From Site-B1 sp963722665 (GTDB lineage: Bacteria; Bacteroidota; Bacteroidia; Flavobacteriales; Flavobacteriaceae): a stretch of 19,922 bases of DNA. The DNA lies in contig CAVRNW010000033.1 of NCBI GenBank assembly GCA_963722665.1, positions 1-19,922 of the forward strand, written 5' to 3'. Positions 1-7,339 of this stretch are shown piece by piece; the stretch's first letter is position 1; every line of letters starts with the position of its first letter. The position numbers were made by a program, and so were the translations under genes. The notes below the pieces were generated by a model. That model made no database searches. It was given only the letters and a program-made list of their open reading frames with translations, and was not told the DNA's origin.

Positions 1-691
1 CTACTGTTCCTTTTACACTTGGCATACCAGTATATTCTATAGAATTATGGTCATCATGATGCATTTCCATGGCCATAGTAATTTCACTTTTTTCTCCATA
101 TTCAGGTTCTTTCCAGTTGAATACACGGGTGGAATATGGACAGGCTGCCATACAGAAACGGCAACCAATACAGCGTTCATTGTCTATTAGAACAAGACCA
201 TCTCTTCTTTTAAAAGTAGCGTCAACAGGGCAGACAGTTACGCAGGCAGGATGATCGCAATGCATACATGTGGTAGGCATCCAGTAAGGAGCCGTGTCTT
301 CTTCTTCCTGCATTTTGTAAACCTTGAGCCAGGCGTGATCACCTGTGATGTAGTGATGTTTATTACAGGCACTTTGGCAGCTTAAGGCATTTTTACATTT
401 TGCAAGGTCAATGACCATAACGTATTTTCTGTTAGGCATGCCTTCTCTCAAATTATATTTTTTATCGGGATCTTGTGAATGTTTTATTTCCATCACCTCT
501 GATGAGTCGACCTCTATAATGGTGCCATCTGTTGTCATGAGTTCCATTGTGTCACCGGAACTGTCAGTAGTTTTTGCATTTAGTTTGGATGCAATTTTGG
601 AAAGACCTATCCCACCTAAAATTGTTGCAATTCCCAATTTAATTCCATTGTCAAGAAAATAACGCCTTGATTTACTCTTGTTATCTTCCAT
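1..691 (-). CDS. Tat-exported 4Fe-4S ferredoxin-type electron-transfer subunit (partial, C-terminus beyond window)
   Basis: Seen: an open frame starts at the ATG complementary to 689-691 and runs off the left edge (230 codons visible). The N-terminus has a twin-arginine signal (SRRYFL, residues 8-13) before a hydrophobic stretch, so the folded protein should be exported. Cysteine groups lie at about 99/105/109, 142/145/150/154 and 174/177/180/184, the pattern of DmsB/PsrB/NrfC-type multi-cluster ferredoxins; further clusters should lie outside the window. The first group reads C-x2-A-x2-C-x3-C, with Ala where a second Cys is usual. A short segment at residues 49-66 (LMTTDGTIIEV) resembles one in the preceding small Tat protein. 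It is the last visible gene of a minus-strand operon with cytochromes. Inferred role: periplasmic electron carrier for a membrane partner such as an NrfD protein; substrate unknown. Confidence 0.85.
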   Translation of the reverse strand, partial: MEDNKSKSRRYFLDNGIKLGIATILGGIGLSKIASKLNAKTTDSSGDTMELMTTDGTIIEVDSSEVMEIKHSQDPDKKYNLREGMPNRKYVMVIDLAKCKNALSCQSACNKHHYITGDHAWLKVYKMQEEEDTAPYWMPTTCMHCDHPACVTVCPVDATFKRRDGLVLIDNERCIGCRFCMAACPYSTRVFNWKEPEYGEKSEITMAMEMHHDDHNSIEYTGMPSVKGTV

Positions 692-717
692 AATGATCGA
701 GAATTAAAATTGTTTTA

Positions 718-999
718 TTACATCTTTCTGCCTAACCAACTAAGAAATGAGGAATTGGAAATATTTTTCTTGATGACTTTTGATTTTTTTAAGGTACTGG
801 CTTTTACTTTTACGGCAGTACCATCCGGTTTTAACAAAGTTTCGTAATCTTCCCCATTATCCATTGTTTTTTCTTTGTCTATAGTCTGTTTTGGAACGGT
901 TTCACCAAACCCAAATAAAGGCAATAAGAAAGTACTTCCCAGAATTGGAAGGAAACCTCTTCTGCTAATTTTCTTTTTATTTTCTGAAGGATTTGACAT
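718..999 (-). CDS. Small Tat-signal protein of unknown function (93 aa)
   Basis: Seen: 93 residues when started at the ATG at 997-999; a longer reading from 1026 would place the Tat motif unusually deep. Residues 12-17 are SRRGFL followed by a hydrophobic core (PILGSTFLLPLFGFG), a Tat signal. The mature part is only about 60 residues and lysine-rich. Its piece LLKPDGTAVKV (residues 55-65) resembles LMTTDGTIIEV in the N-terminus of the next gene's ferredoxin. No cysteine or other metal-binding pattern is present. It sits 26 bp before that ferredoxin gene. Inference: a stand-alone copy of the N-terminal spacer of this ferredoxin family, possibly an assembly or docking partner. I do not recognise a named family. 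Confidence 0.7.
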   Translation of the reverse strand: MSNPSENKKKISRRGFLPILGSTFLLPLFGFGETVPKQTIDKEKTMDNGEDYETLLKPDGTAVKVKASTLKKSKVIKKNISNSSFLSWLGRKM

Positions 1000-1092
1000 A
1001 CTGTTTAAAAAAAAACGATAAAACAAAATAAGTAGGGGATTGTTACTTTCTTGTTTTACCGTTTGGGTTAAAAATGATCTAAGTTAAATTAT

Positions 1093-1950
1093 TTAAAAAT
1101 TGTAATTTCTGGTTATGTTAAAGCCAATTAAATACTGGCCGCTTTCGCCATTAATGCCGTTGTTTTTTGTGTTATACATATAATTATGCTGAGGAACAAT
1201 GCCAAAAAGGTTAGTGACAAATACCTGGAATACATGTGAGGAAGTTGCAAATTCTGCTCCTAAACTAATTCCTGCCGGAACTTCAGTATTATCCTGATAT
1301 TGAGTAAGTGGCTGACTGTAATCAAAAACGATTGCAGTATTTGGGCTGATCTTGTATCGACCTCCAAATGCAACAGCATACATATCATTCTTCATTACTT
1401 CATCTACCTTGTTATAATGTGAAATACTTGGAGCGATTTGCAAGGATAGTTTTGAATTAAACCTTTTAGCAATGATCAATTGATTGAAAAAGGAATAACG
1501 ATCCTGAATATTCACGAAAAAACCCTTATCTTTTGCTCTGGAGTCTATTACAAAATTCCCGTAATAGGATACACTAACTGGGATATAATTTTCACGTGTT
1601 TGTTCCAATAGGGACACCTTCCAGTTAAAATCCTGATAAGGTCTTTCTTTTGAAGTCCCAAACCCAAGCGTTAATCTGTCATGGACGGAATAAGCTAATG
1701 CAATACGAATGTTTGCTGCGCCGTAAAATCCTGCTAAATTGTTGTCTTCAAAATTAATTTCACCAAATCTGTGTTGCATCATGACTTCCAGAGTATTCTT
1801 ATTGAACACTACATTGGTTGGGTTGTCTATAAGCCAGGCACCTTCAAAGGCCGGACGCTCCGGTTTATCTTTATCTTTATCCTCGTCTTGAGAAAAGACT
1901 GAAAGAGGTAAAACAAATAAGGCAAGAAGTAATATTTTATAAATTTTCAT
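1093..1950 (-). CDS. DUF5777-type outer-membrane beta-barrel protein
   Basis: Seen: 285 residues with a signal peptide (residues 1-21, ending SVFSQ), a short acidic/lysine linker (DEDKDKDKPERP), then alternating hydrophobic/aromatic strands throughout and a C-terminal Phe, as expected of a Bacteroidota outer-membrane barrel. The segments around FEGAWLIDNPTNVV and LEVMMQHRFGEI match what I recall of the DUF5777 family, which often accompanies cytochrome and heme-lipoprotein genes. It follows the monoheme lipoprotein by 17 bp and precedes the small Tat protein. Inference: a barrel serving the co-encoded cytochromes (porin or scaffold); transport substrate unknown. Confidence 0.8.
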   Translation of the reverse strand: MKIYKILLLALFVLPLSVFSQDEDKDKDKPERPAFEGAWLIDNPTNVVFNKNTLEVMMQHRFGEINFEDNNLAGFYGAANIRIALAYSVHDRLTLGFGTSKERPYQDFNWKVSLLEQTRENYIPVSVSYYGNFVIDSRAKDKGFFVNIQDRYSFFNQLIIAKRFNSKLSLQIAPSISHYNKVDEVMKNDMYAVAFGGRYKISPNTAIVFDYSQPLTQYQDNTEVPAGISLGAEFATSSHVFQVFVTNLFGIVPQHNYMYNTKNNGINGESGQYLIGFNITRNYNF

Positions 1951-1967
1951 ATCTGTTTACTTAATTG

Positions 1968-2318
1968 TTAGTTATTTAGAGCACCACTGTTTATCCATGC
2001 TTCAATACGAGCTAAGTCTGTGGTACTGATATTACCATGACCCCCATTAAGTACGGAGTAAAGTTCACTGTTATCAGCATTACCTTGGGTAACATACTCC
2101 GGAACAAGAGAATTATATGCGTTCTCTGCCCTTAGGTCTGGATCTCTGTTCTCATTATGACATTCAACACAGTTTTGCGCAAATATTGGTTGAATATCTG
2201 CTGCAAATTCAATTACTGTACCTGGATCAATTTCAACTTCTTCAATTTGGTCGTAATAACAGGAAGTCATACTAAAGGAAAATACAACCAGTATTATAAT
2301 TCGGATGAGTTTTTTCAT
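1968..2318 (-). CDS. Monoheme cytochrome c lipoprotein
   Basis: Seen: 116 residues. The signal peptide ends in a lipobox with Cys20 (SMTSC), so a lipoprotein is predicted. One heme-binding motif CVECH lies at residues 50-54 after the segment DIQPIFAQN, typical of small c-type domains in Bacteroidota and Planctomycetes. The C-terminal part (LARIEAWINSGA) is also typical. The mature protein contains no methionine at all, so the usual His/Met heme coordination is not possible; the His in GGHGN is a candidate distal ligand. It is 17 bp before the barrel gene and lies downstream of a hairpin that may limit transcription. Role inferred as electron transfer at the membrane or cell surface. Confidence 0.85.
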   Translation of the reverse strand: MKKLIRIIILVVFSFSMTSCYYDQIEEVEIDPGTVIEFAADIQPIFAQNCVECHNENRDPDLRAENAYNSLVPEYVTQGNADNSELYSVLNGGHGNISTTDLARIEAWINSGALNN

Positions 2319-2352
2319 TACTTAGATTTTTTATTAAATAATCTTACTGGTT

Positions 2353-2387
2353 AAATAAAAGTGCAGACTATATCTGCACTTTTATTT
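2353..2387 (-). terminator. Intrinsic terminator or attenuator after the hexaheme cytochrome gene
   Basis: Perfect 15-bp stem (arms 2353-2367 and 2373-2387) with a 5-nt loop, core AGTGCAGA/TCTGCACT, with A/T-rich outer arms giving a T-rich end on either strand. It lies 47 bp after the cytochrome stop and 35 bp before the next start in the same direction. No promoter is visible in the short gap that follows, so it probably acts as a partial terminator that lowers expression of the downstream genes. Confidence 0.75.
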
Positions 2388-2433
2388 TTACAGATCAATT
2401 TATAATTATCATGTTTAGAAGATTGTTAATCGC

Positions 2434-3567
2434 CTAATCTAAAGCTTCAAGTGAGTTTGTAAGCAAAGCTTTGGCATATTCCGGATTGTGAATACCGTGA
2501 CTTTTATCTTCCAATAAAGTTCTGTAATTCCATAATGCTTGAGCAACATTAGCTGGATATGTCCCAGGGATAGGACTGTCACTTGCCTGCAGAACACCAA
2601 GGTTCATTAAAGCACTTTTTAAAGCAGCCATATCATCATCAAAACCACCAACTACTAAATTCTCTATACTTGTAGAATGACATTCTGCACAAGAGTTATC
2701 TGTCGGCCAGAATGAATGTGCACCATCTTCACCATCTGTAGTTTCACCCATGTGACATCCTACACAAGATACTGCTGCGTGTTGACTTGATCCAGCAGTA
2801 GGATATGCAACTGAACCTGCAACTTCTGCTCCTAATATTCCATATAATACTGTTGATTGTGGCCCATGATGAGGTCCAAAACGAGAACTTGAATTTGTAT
2901 AATCATCAACTGGTCCTGGTACAACGTATGAATTACGAGGTTGGTGACAATTTACACAGGTGTTACTTAATCCCATGTCAATAACAATTGAAGGATCATA
3001 TGCTAAAGAGACAGGTCTAAAGGCTTGTCTTAAGGCCATATCATTACCATCATTTTCAAAATCGAAAGTACTATGGCTACCGTGACATGTATTACAATTT
3101 ATTTTAGATGCATTTGTAAAAGATTCGTTAGTTATAACAGGTAATCCAAATACAGGAGAAGTCGGATCATCTTCAATTACAACAGCACCATTGGAATCCA
3201 ATTCATATTCCGGTGGGCCATAAGAATAGTAACCTCCAGGTTGAACAAAACCTTTTTCCATTAAGTCAACATAACCTTCGTTTGAATGACATTGTGCACA
3301 AGACTCTCTTGAACCATAATTTCCACCCGTATGAGTGCCAAGAAAGTGAAGAGATAAATCAAAAGAAGCATAAATACCCTCTCTATGGGAATTTGAGTGA
3401 CATGCTACACATTCAGCCACACCAACTCCGTCGACTCCGTTAACCCCATCATCTCCAGTTGGTCCGACGAGGCCTTCCACATAAATAGGCTTATCGCTGG
3501 TACATTGTAAAAACATAAAACCTGATATTAAAATGACCAGGTAACTTAATAATTTAACTTTTTTCAT
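2434..3567 (-). CDS. Hexaheme cytochrome c lipoprotein with collagen-like stalk
   Basis: Seen: start taken at 3567 (MKKVKLL), giving 377 residues; the in-frame ATG at 3621 lies upstream of the predicted -7 element at 3600-3607 and is unlikely. Lipobox Cys is residue 22 (FLQC). A run of Gly-X-X triplets, G32 to G47, forms a collagen-like stalk between the lipid anchor and the first heme. Six CxxCH motifs lie at about 53, 90, 158, 204, 268 and 293, with many extra His residues for bis-His coordination. The C-terminus SHGIHNPEYAKALL resembles that of NrfA/hydroxylamine oxidoreductase-type multiheme proteins, but no CxxCK motif is present. First gene of the envelope redox operon. Inferred: multiheme electron conduit or terminal reductase; substrate not identifiable. 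Confidence 0.85.
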   Translation of the reverse strand: MKKVKLLSYLVILISGFMFLQCTSDKPIYVEGLVGPTGDDGVNGVDGVGVAECVACHSNSHREGIYASFDLSLHFLGTHTGGNYGSRESCAQCHSNEGYVDLMEKGFVQPGGYYSYGPPEYELDSNGAVVIEDDPTSPVFGLPVITNESFTNASKINCNTCHGSHSTFDFENDGNDMALRQAFRPVSLAYDPSIVIDMGLSNTCVNCHQPRNSYVVPGPVDDYTNSSSRFGPHHGPQSTVLYGILGAEVAGSVAYPTAGSSQHAAVSCVGCHMGETTDGEDGAHSFWPTDNSCAECHSTSIENLVVGGFDDDMAALKSALMNLGVLQASDSPIPGTYPANVAQALWNYRTLLEDKSHGIHNPEYAKALLTNSLEALD

Positions 3568-3599
3568 GATATTATAATTTAATAGAACATTATTAGTGA

Positions 3600-3643
3600 T
3601 AAAATTAATTACTGGAGGCAATTATTTTTATGACATTTATCAT
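3600..3643 (-). promoter_or_regulatory. Promoter with TGAT-type dyad for the hexaheme cytochrome operon
   Basis: On the minus strand the palindrome ATGATAAATGTCAT (3643-3630) is centred 29.5 bp before TAATTTTA (3607-3600), a match to the Bacteroidota -7 element TAnnTTTG except for the last base. Predicted transcription start is near 3594, about 27 nt before the start codon. The same spacing recurs at seven other sites in the window. Confidence 0.75.
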
Positions 3644-3813
3644 ATTTGAAAAAAAATTAAATAGTTGATAAACAAGCAAATAAGCTAATTTGGTAATTTT
3701 TGAAAGCTATTTTTTAAAATTTCACAGTTACTTTTGATACACATGAATGTAATTATTGTTACATAAATGTTTAATAAAATTGAAATTGTTTTCTACAAAA
3801 AATCGTAAAATGA

Positions 3814-5187
3814 TTACAAAATGATTTTTTCTATTTGCAATAATTTTGGGATGGTAACATTCCAGTTATAAGTATCTTTTAATTTGGTCTTAAAAACATC
3901 TAAAGCTGATGTTTCACCATGAATTAAATAGACCATTTCAGGAATATTCTTAATGCCATCCAGCCAATTGAGTAATTCATTTTGATCGGCATGAGCTGAC
4001 AGACTTTCAAGATGCTCTATGGTGGCTTTTACAGGATAGTATTTTCCGAAGAATTTTATCTCATGAGCGCCTTCCAATAACTGTCTGCCTCGAGTACCTT
4101 CAGCTTGGTAGCCTACTAATAATACTGTTGTAGAAGGTTCGTCTATAAGTTGTTTTAAATAAGTTAAAACGCGCCCGCCTGTGACCATACCGCTTCCGGC
4201 AATGACTATTTTAGAACGGGGATTGTCTATGGTTTCCCAGGTCTCTTTGTAGGACTGAATGATATTCATGTGCCTGCACATGGCTTTATATTCGTCATTA
4301 GATAATTTATGCCATTTTGGGAATTGTTTGAATAATTCTAAAACATTATTGCCCATTGGACTATCAACAAATATTGGAATGTTTGGTATCTTGTTCTTAT
4401 TATATAATTTCCATAGCGTATATATTAAGGACTGTAATCGTTCAACAGCAAAACTTGGGATGATCAAATTTCCATTATTATGTATGGTTTTGTTTATCAA
4501 TCTTACCAGAATTTCTTCAACATCCTCTTTTGGATGAAGTTTGTTTCCGTAAGTGCTTTCCAGGAATAAATAATCTGCCCATTCCGGTTTTTTAGGACTA
4601 TCCAGCAAATTATCATTTTCTCTTCCCACATCTCCCGAAAAGACAAATCGTTTGCCATCAATATCTAGTTCTATAAAAGTTGCCCCTAAAATATGTCCGT
4701 TATACATAAATCGATAAGCAATATCTTGCGAAAGATTAACCCATTTCTCTTCCATTTCCGGACTAAAAAGGCCAATGGTCCTCTCAGCTTCTTTTATGGT
4801 ATATAAAGGTAAAGCCGGATCATGTTTAGAATACTTTTCCTTGTTGGCTTTTTCAGCTTCTTCTTCCTGGATCTTGGCACTGTCCATCAAAATAATTTTT
4901 GCTATTTCCAGGGTTGGTGCTGTGCCTATGATCTTTCCGTGAAAACCTTGTTTTACCAGTCTTGGCAGGTACCCAACATGATCTAGATGGCCATGTGTTA
5001 GCAGAACAATATCAATGGATTCAACATTAACAGGCAGGTCTATCCAGTTTTTCTCACGTAATTCCTTCAATCCTTGGAATAATCCGCAATCTACAAGAAT
5101 CTTTTTGTCAAAAGTCTCTATTAAAAACTTTGACCCGGTAACTGTTCCGGCTGCTCCTAAAAAATGAACTTTTAATTCTTTTAACAT
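3814..5187 (-). CDS. MBL-fold beta-CASP metallo-RNase/exonuclease
   Basis: Seen: 457 residues with the metallo-beta-lactamase signature THGHLDH at residues 64-70 (His65, His67, Asp69, His70), a later FSGDVGREND motif, the beta-CASP segments GSGMVTGGRV and LSAHADQNE, and a C-terminal YLIHGE. This is the order seen in bacterial RNA-processing MBL exonucleases (RNA specificity domain family, YSH1/CPSF-like), in the usual length range. No KH domain is seen. It is the last gene of a three-gene minus operon, 6 bp after the ATP-cone nuclease. The end of the gene forms a loose hairpin with two A/T arms (AAAAAATC/GATTTTTT across 3796-3829), which may help termination. Inferred role: cytoplasmic RNA cleavage or decay under the TGAT-type promoter upstream. 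Confidence 0.85.
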   Translation of the reverse strand: MLKELKVHFLGAAGTVTGSKFLIETFDKKILVDCGLFQGLKELREKNWIDLPVNVESIDIVLLTHGHLDHVGYLPRLVKQGFHGKIIGTAPTLEIAKIILMDSAKIQEEEAEKANKEKYSKHDPALPLYTIKEAERTIGLFSPEMEEKWVNLSQDIAYRFMYNGHILGATFIELDIDGKRFVFSGDVGRENDNLLDSPKKPEWADYLFLESTYGNKLHPKEDVEEILVRLINKTIHNNGNLIIPSFAVERLQSLIYTLWKLYNKNKIPNIPIFVDSPMGNNVLELFKQFPKWHKLSNDEYKAMCRHMNIIQSYKETWETIDNPRSKIVIAGSGMVTGGRVLTYLKQLIDEPSTTVLLVGYQAEGTRGRQLLEGAHEIKFFGKYYPVKATIEHLESLSAHADQNELLNWLDGIKNIPEMVYLIHGETSALDVFKTKLKDTYNWNVTIPKLLQIEKIIL

Positions 5188-5193
5188 GAGGAA

Positions 5194-6045
5194 CTATTTA
5201 TTGCAAAGCATTTTGATCTCAGTGAGTATTTTTTCTTTTCTTGGTTCAGAAACTCCCAGATGATCCAAATAAAAATGGTCATCAATGAGTTCCCGGCATA
5301 ACACAACATTTCTGTTCAGTAAAAATTGCTTTTCTCTTTTATTGAGCAAGGTTGAAACCGTCACCGGATAGAGACCCAGCCTGTCTATTCTGTCCTTAAG
5401 TCCATTCCCATCCGGGTAATCCCAGCTCAGCAGATACAGTCCGCAGCATTTACCATAAGCTAAGGCATCCTCGGTAAAGCGTGTATTGGTGACAAGCCAA
5501 CCCTGGGCCAATACTGTTCCGTTCTTAGGGTTTGAATTCCAATACTCTTTAACATCCTTATAACGAGAATTAATGTATAATGGAATTTTGACATTGCATT
5601 TTAAACTAGGATCGCTGTGAAATTTGCATTCAATGATCGTAGTTTCATTGTTTTTATGTGCAATGACGTCTATTTCATGAGTCACACATTTGCCTTGCAA
5701 GATATAATTGACCTCTGTCTTATAACCGGAATATTTTAAAATATCTCCTATGAACTGCTCAAAGGGGAAGCCTGTTGGGCCTAATTCATAAATAGCCTTT
5801 TTTAATTTGTATTTTGAGGCTAAGTAGCTTTTTTTCTTTTTGAGCAGTGAAAAAGCGCGGTTATATATTTCTTTGGTAGAAATGCCCTGATACAATTCAT
5901 CATTTACTGTATTGAGGATTTTTTCAATAGTGTCTTTATCAGCTCCGGTTCGATTTAATGATGTTCTAAGTCGATCTAATGAGAATTCAACTATTTCTCC
6001 TGAATTTTTAACAATATTTATCTTGTCCTTTGGCATAAACGGCAA
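5194..6045 (-). CDS. ATP-cone domain protein fused to Mrr-like restriction endonuclease domain
   Basis: Seen: 283 residues. Residues 1-90 resemble the ATP-cone nucleotide-sensing domain (IVKNSGEIVEFSLDRLRTSL near the start). From residue 94 a restriction-endonuclease-like fold begins (FEQFIGDILKYSGY) with the nuclease motif Asp126 (EIDVIA) and Glu139-x-Lys141 (IIECKFH), the D...ExK pattern of Mrr-type nucleases. The start could be Met1 or Met4. It sits 6 bp before the MBL-RNase and 26 bp after the small eRF1-like protein. Known: ATP-cones sense ATP/dATP in ribonucleotide reductases and NrdR. Inferred: a nucleotide-gated nuclease acting with the RNase; whether the target is DNA or RNA is not shown. 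Confidence 0.75.
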   Translation of the reverse strand: MPFMPKDKINIVKNSGEIVEFSLDRLRTSLNRTGADKDTIEKILNTVNDELYQGISTKEIYNRAFSLLKKKKSYLASKYKLKKAIYELGPTGFPFEQFIGDILKYSGYKTEVNYILQGKCVTHEIDVIAHKNNETTIIECKFHSDPSLKCNVKIPLYINSRYKDVKEYWNSNPKNGTVLAQGWLVTNTRFTEDALAYGKCCGLYLLSWDYPDGNGLKDRIDRLGLYPVTVSTLLNKREKQFLLNRNVVLCRELIDDHFYLDHLGVSEPRKEKILTEIKMLCNK

Positions 6046-6070
6046 TTAAATTGTTGTTATGTTTTATACA

Positions 6071-6478
6071 CTATAAGATATTGTAATATTTTTTGATCAA
6101 TGCAACAATTTGATTGCTGGTCATACTGTCAGACTTTTTTATATCCTTGACTTTTCCAGCTATAGGCTTGAATTTGTTTTGAAGATATTTATTCAGTTTA
6201 TCATTCGTCCCCGCGGGTCCAAAAATGACGATCTCATCAGAATCGCTAATATTTGTAGCTATCTCATTAAAATAATTTTGTAATTGATGTTTTTCCCGCT
6301 CAAGGTATTTACTGTCCTGCACAACGTCTTGCGGACCTCCCTTGAATCTGCTTCCTGATCCTCCTGAAACATGAAAATCTTCTACCTGAGATTTTACAGT
6401 AATCAGGGATTCATTGCTATCCTCAAAATTTACAACTAATGCTTTTTTTTTGTCTAACCAAATTCCAGTTCTTTTCAT
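6071..6478 (-). CDS. Small eRF1-like (baeRF/host-attachment superfamily-like) protein
   Basis: Seen: 135 residues beginning KRTGIWLDKKKALVV, a pattern typical of short bacterial proteins annotated as translational machinery or host attachment proteins and related by Burroughs and Aravind to eRF1-like domains. A central loop is glycine-rich (VSGGSGSRFKGG), and IVIFGPAGTNDKL suggests a Rossmann-like strand and loop. There is no signal peptide, so it should be cytoplasmic. It is first in the operon with the nuclease and RNase, under the TGAT-type promoter. Inferred: ribosome- or RNA-associated role in stress. Family assignment is by recall of motifs only. Confidence 0.55.
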   Translation of the reverse strand: MKRTGIWLDKKKALVVNFEDSNESLITVKSQVEDFHVSGGSGSRFKGGPQDVVQDSKYLEREKHQLQNYFNEIATNISDSDEIVIFGPAGTNDKLNKYLQNKFKPIAGKVKDIKKSDSMTSNQIVALIKKYYNIL

Positions 6479-6504
6479 GATTATAAAATTTTATTACCGT
6501 AAAT

Positions 6505-6548
6505 TAAATATACTTTTAAGAACCATATTAAACAATGATATAAATCAG
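6505..6548 (-). promoter_or_regulatory. Promoter with imperfect TGAT-type dyad for the RNase operon
   Basis: The imperfect palindrome ATGATATAAATCAG (given on the plus strand, 6535-6548; core TGAT-N4-ATCA) is centred 29.5 bp before TATATTTA (minus strand, 6512-6505), fitting TAnnTTT(G/A). Predicted start near 6499, about 21 nt before the first codon. The plus-strand alternative for the divergent regulator gene has no -7 match at this distance (TTTTAAAG). Confidence 0.65.
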
Positions 6549-6648
6549 ATTTGTTATATTAAGCAAAAGTTTTTAAAGTAGTTTATTGAATTTTATTTTA
6601 TCCCTTAAAACAATACCTTATATTTATACGCAGAATAATGAAATATAA

Positions 6649-7281
6649 ATGAAAGAAGAATTAAAGCTTAATTATGGTTACTTATTTGAAGATGAGTTAC
6701 TGGAAGAAATTAATAGTGTTGGTGTTTACAGAGAGGTTTCTGAAGGCTCAAAATTGATAGAGATAGGAGATTATATTAAATCGATGCCTTTATTGATAAG
6801 TGGAGCAGTTAAAATTTTAAGGGAAGATGATAAAGGTGATGAACTTGTTCTTTATTTCCTGGAACGCGGAGATACATGTGCCATGACTTTGGCCTGCTGT
6901 ATAGGAGATGCCAAAAGTGAGATAAGGGCAGTGGCTGAAACTGATGCAAAACTTGTAATGGTGCCGGTTAACAAAATGAATGAATGGATGAGCAAATATA
7001 AAAGCTGGCAAAATTTTATTCTTTCCAGTTACCATGATAGAATGTCAGAACTTTTGGAAGCGATCGATACCATTGCTTTTTTGAAAATGGATCAGCGATT
7101 ATTCAAATATCTTAAAGATAAAGCAATGGTCAATCATAATGAAGTTATTCACGTGACTCATCAGGAAATTGCTCATGATCTTCATACTTCCAGAGTCGTT
7201 ATTTCCAGGTTGTTAAAAACACTGGAGATCGATGGTAAAATTAAATTGAACAGAAATAACATTAAAGTTCTTCAACTTTAG
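6649..7281 (+). CDS. Crp/Fnr-family regulator with a three-cysteine cluster (candidate reactive-sulfur sensor)
   Basis: Seen: 210 residues, normal for the family. Residues 25-120 fit a cNMP-binding-like beta barrel, about 125-150 the dimer helix, and 168-210 the winged helix-turn-helix, with VTHQEIAHDL followed by the recognition helix TSRVVISRLLKTLE. The only cysteines are Cys77, Cys83 and Cys84 (GDTCAMTLACCIG), inside the sensor domain. Fnr's N-terminal iron-sulfur cysteines are absent. In the recognition helix the Glu that Fnr uses to read TTGAT aligns with Val183, while Ser186-Arg187 are kept; PrfA of Listeria, which reads TTAACA-type sites, also lacks that Glu. It lies next to the GTAAC-box genes. 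Inferred: a thiol-based activator of the sulfur operons. A possible own -7 element is TATATTTA at 6619-6626. Confidence 0.9.
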   Translation: MKEELKLNYGYLFEDELLEEINSVGVYREVSEGSKLIEIGDYIKSMPLLISGAVKILREDDKGDELVLYFLERGDTCAMTLACCIGDAKSEIRAVAETDAKLVMVPVNKMNEWMSKYKSWQNFILSSYHDRMSELLEAIDTIAFLKMDQRLFKYLKDKAMVNHNEVIHVTHQEIAHDLHTSRVVISRLLKTLEIDGKIKLNRNNIKVLQL

Positions 7282-7290
7282 CTTTTGACT

Positions 7291-7334
7291 GTAACCATTG
7301 TTACAATGAATATTGGAAAACATCCTTACATTTG
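7291..7334 (+). promoter_or_regulatory. Promoter with GTAAC dyad driving a predicted small RNA
   Basis: GTAACCATTGTTAC (7291-7304, one mismatch in the spacer) is centred 29.5 bp before TACATTTG (7327-7334), a full match to TAnnTTTG. Predicted transcription start is near 7340. No gene starts before the terminator at 7456. It begins 10 bp after the regulator's stop codon. Confidence 0.75.
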
Positions 7335-7339
7335 TATTG

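Noticed and set aside
69..662. Plus-strand frames over the ferredoxin gene
   Set aside because: They are antisense shadows; the minus frame has a Tat signal and ordered cysteine motifs.
3747..3764. ATGTAAT-TATT-GTTACAT, an imperfect GTAAC-type dyad in the gap before the hexaheme operon
   Set aside because: Neither strand has a TAnnTTTG-like element at the 29.5-bp distance (minus strand reads TGTGAAAT), and no gene lies in the plus direction. It may be an auxiliary site or chance in AT-rich DNA.
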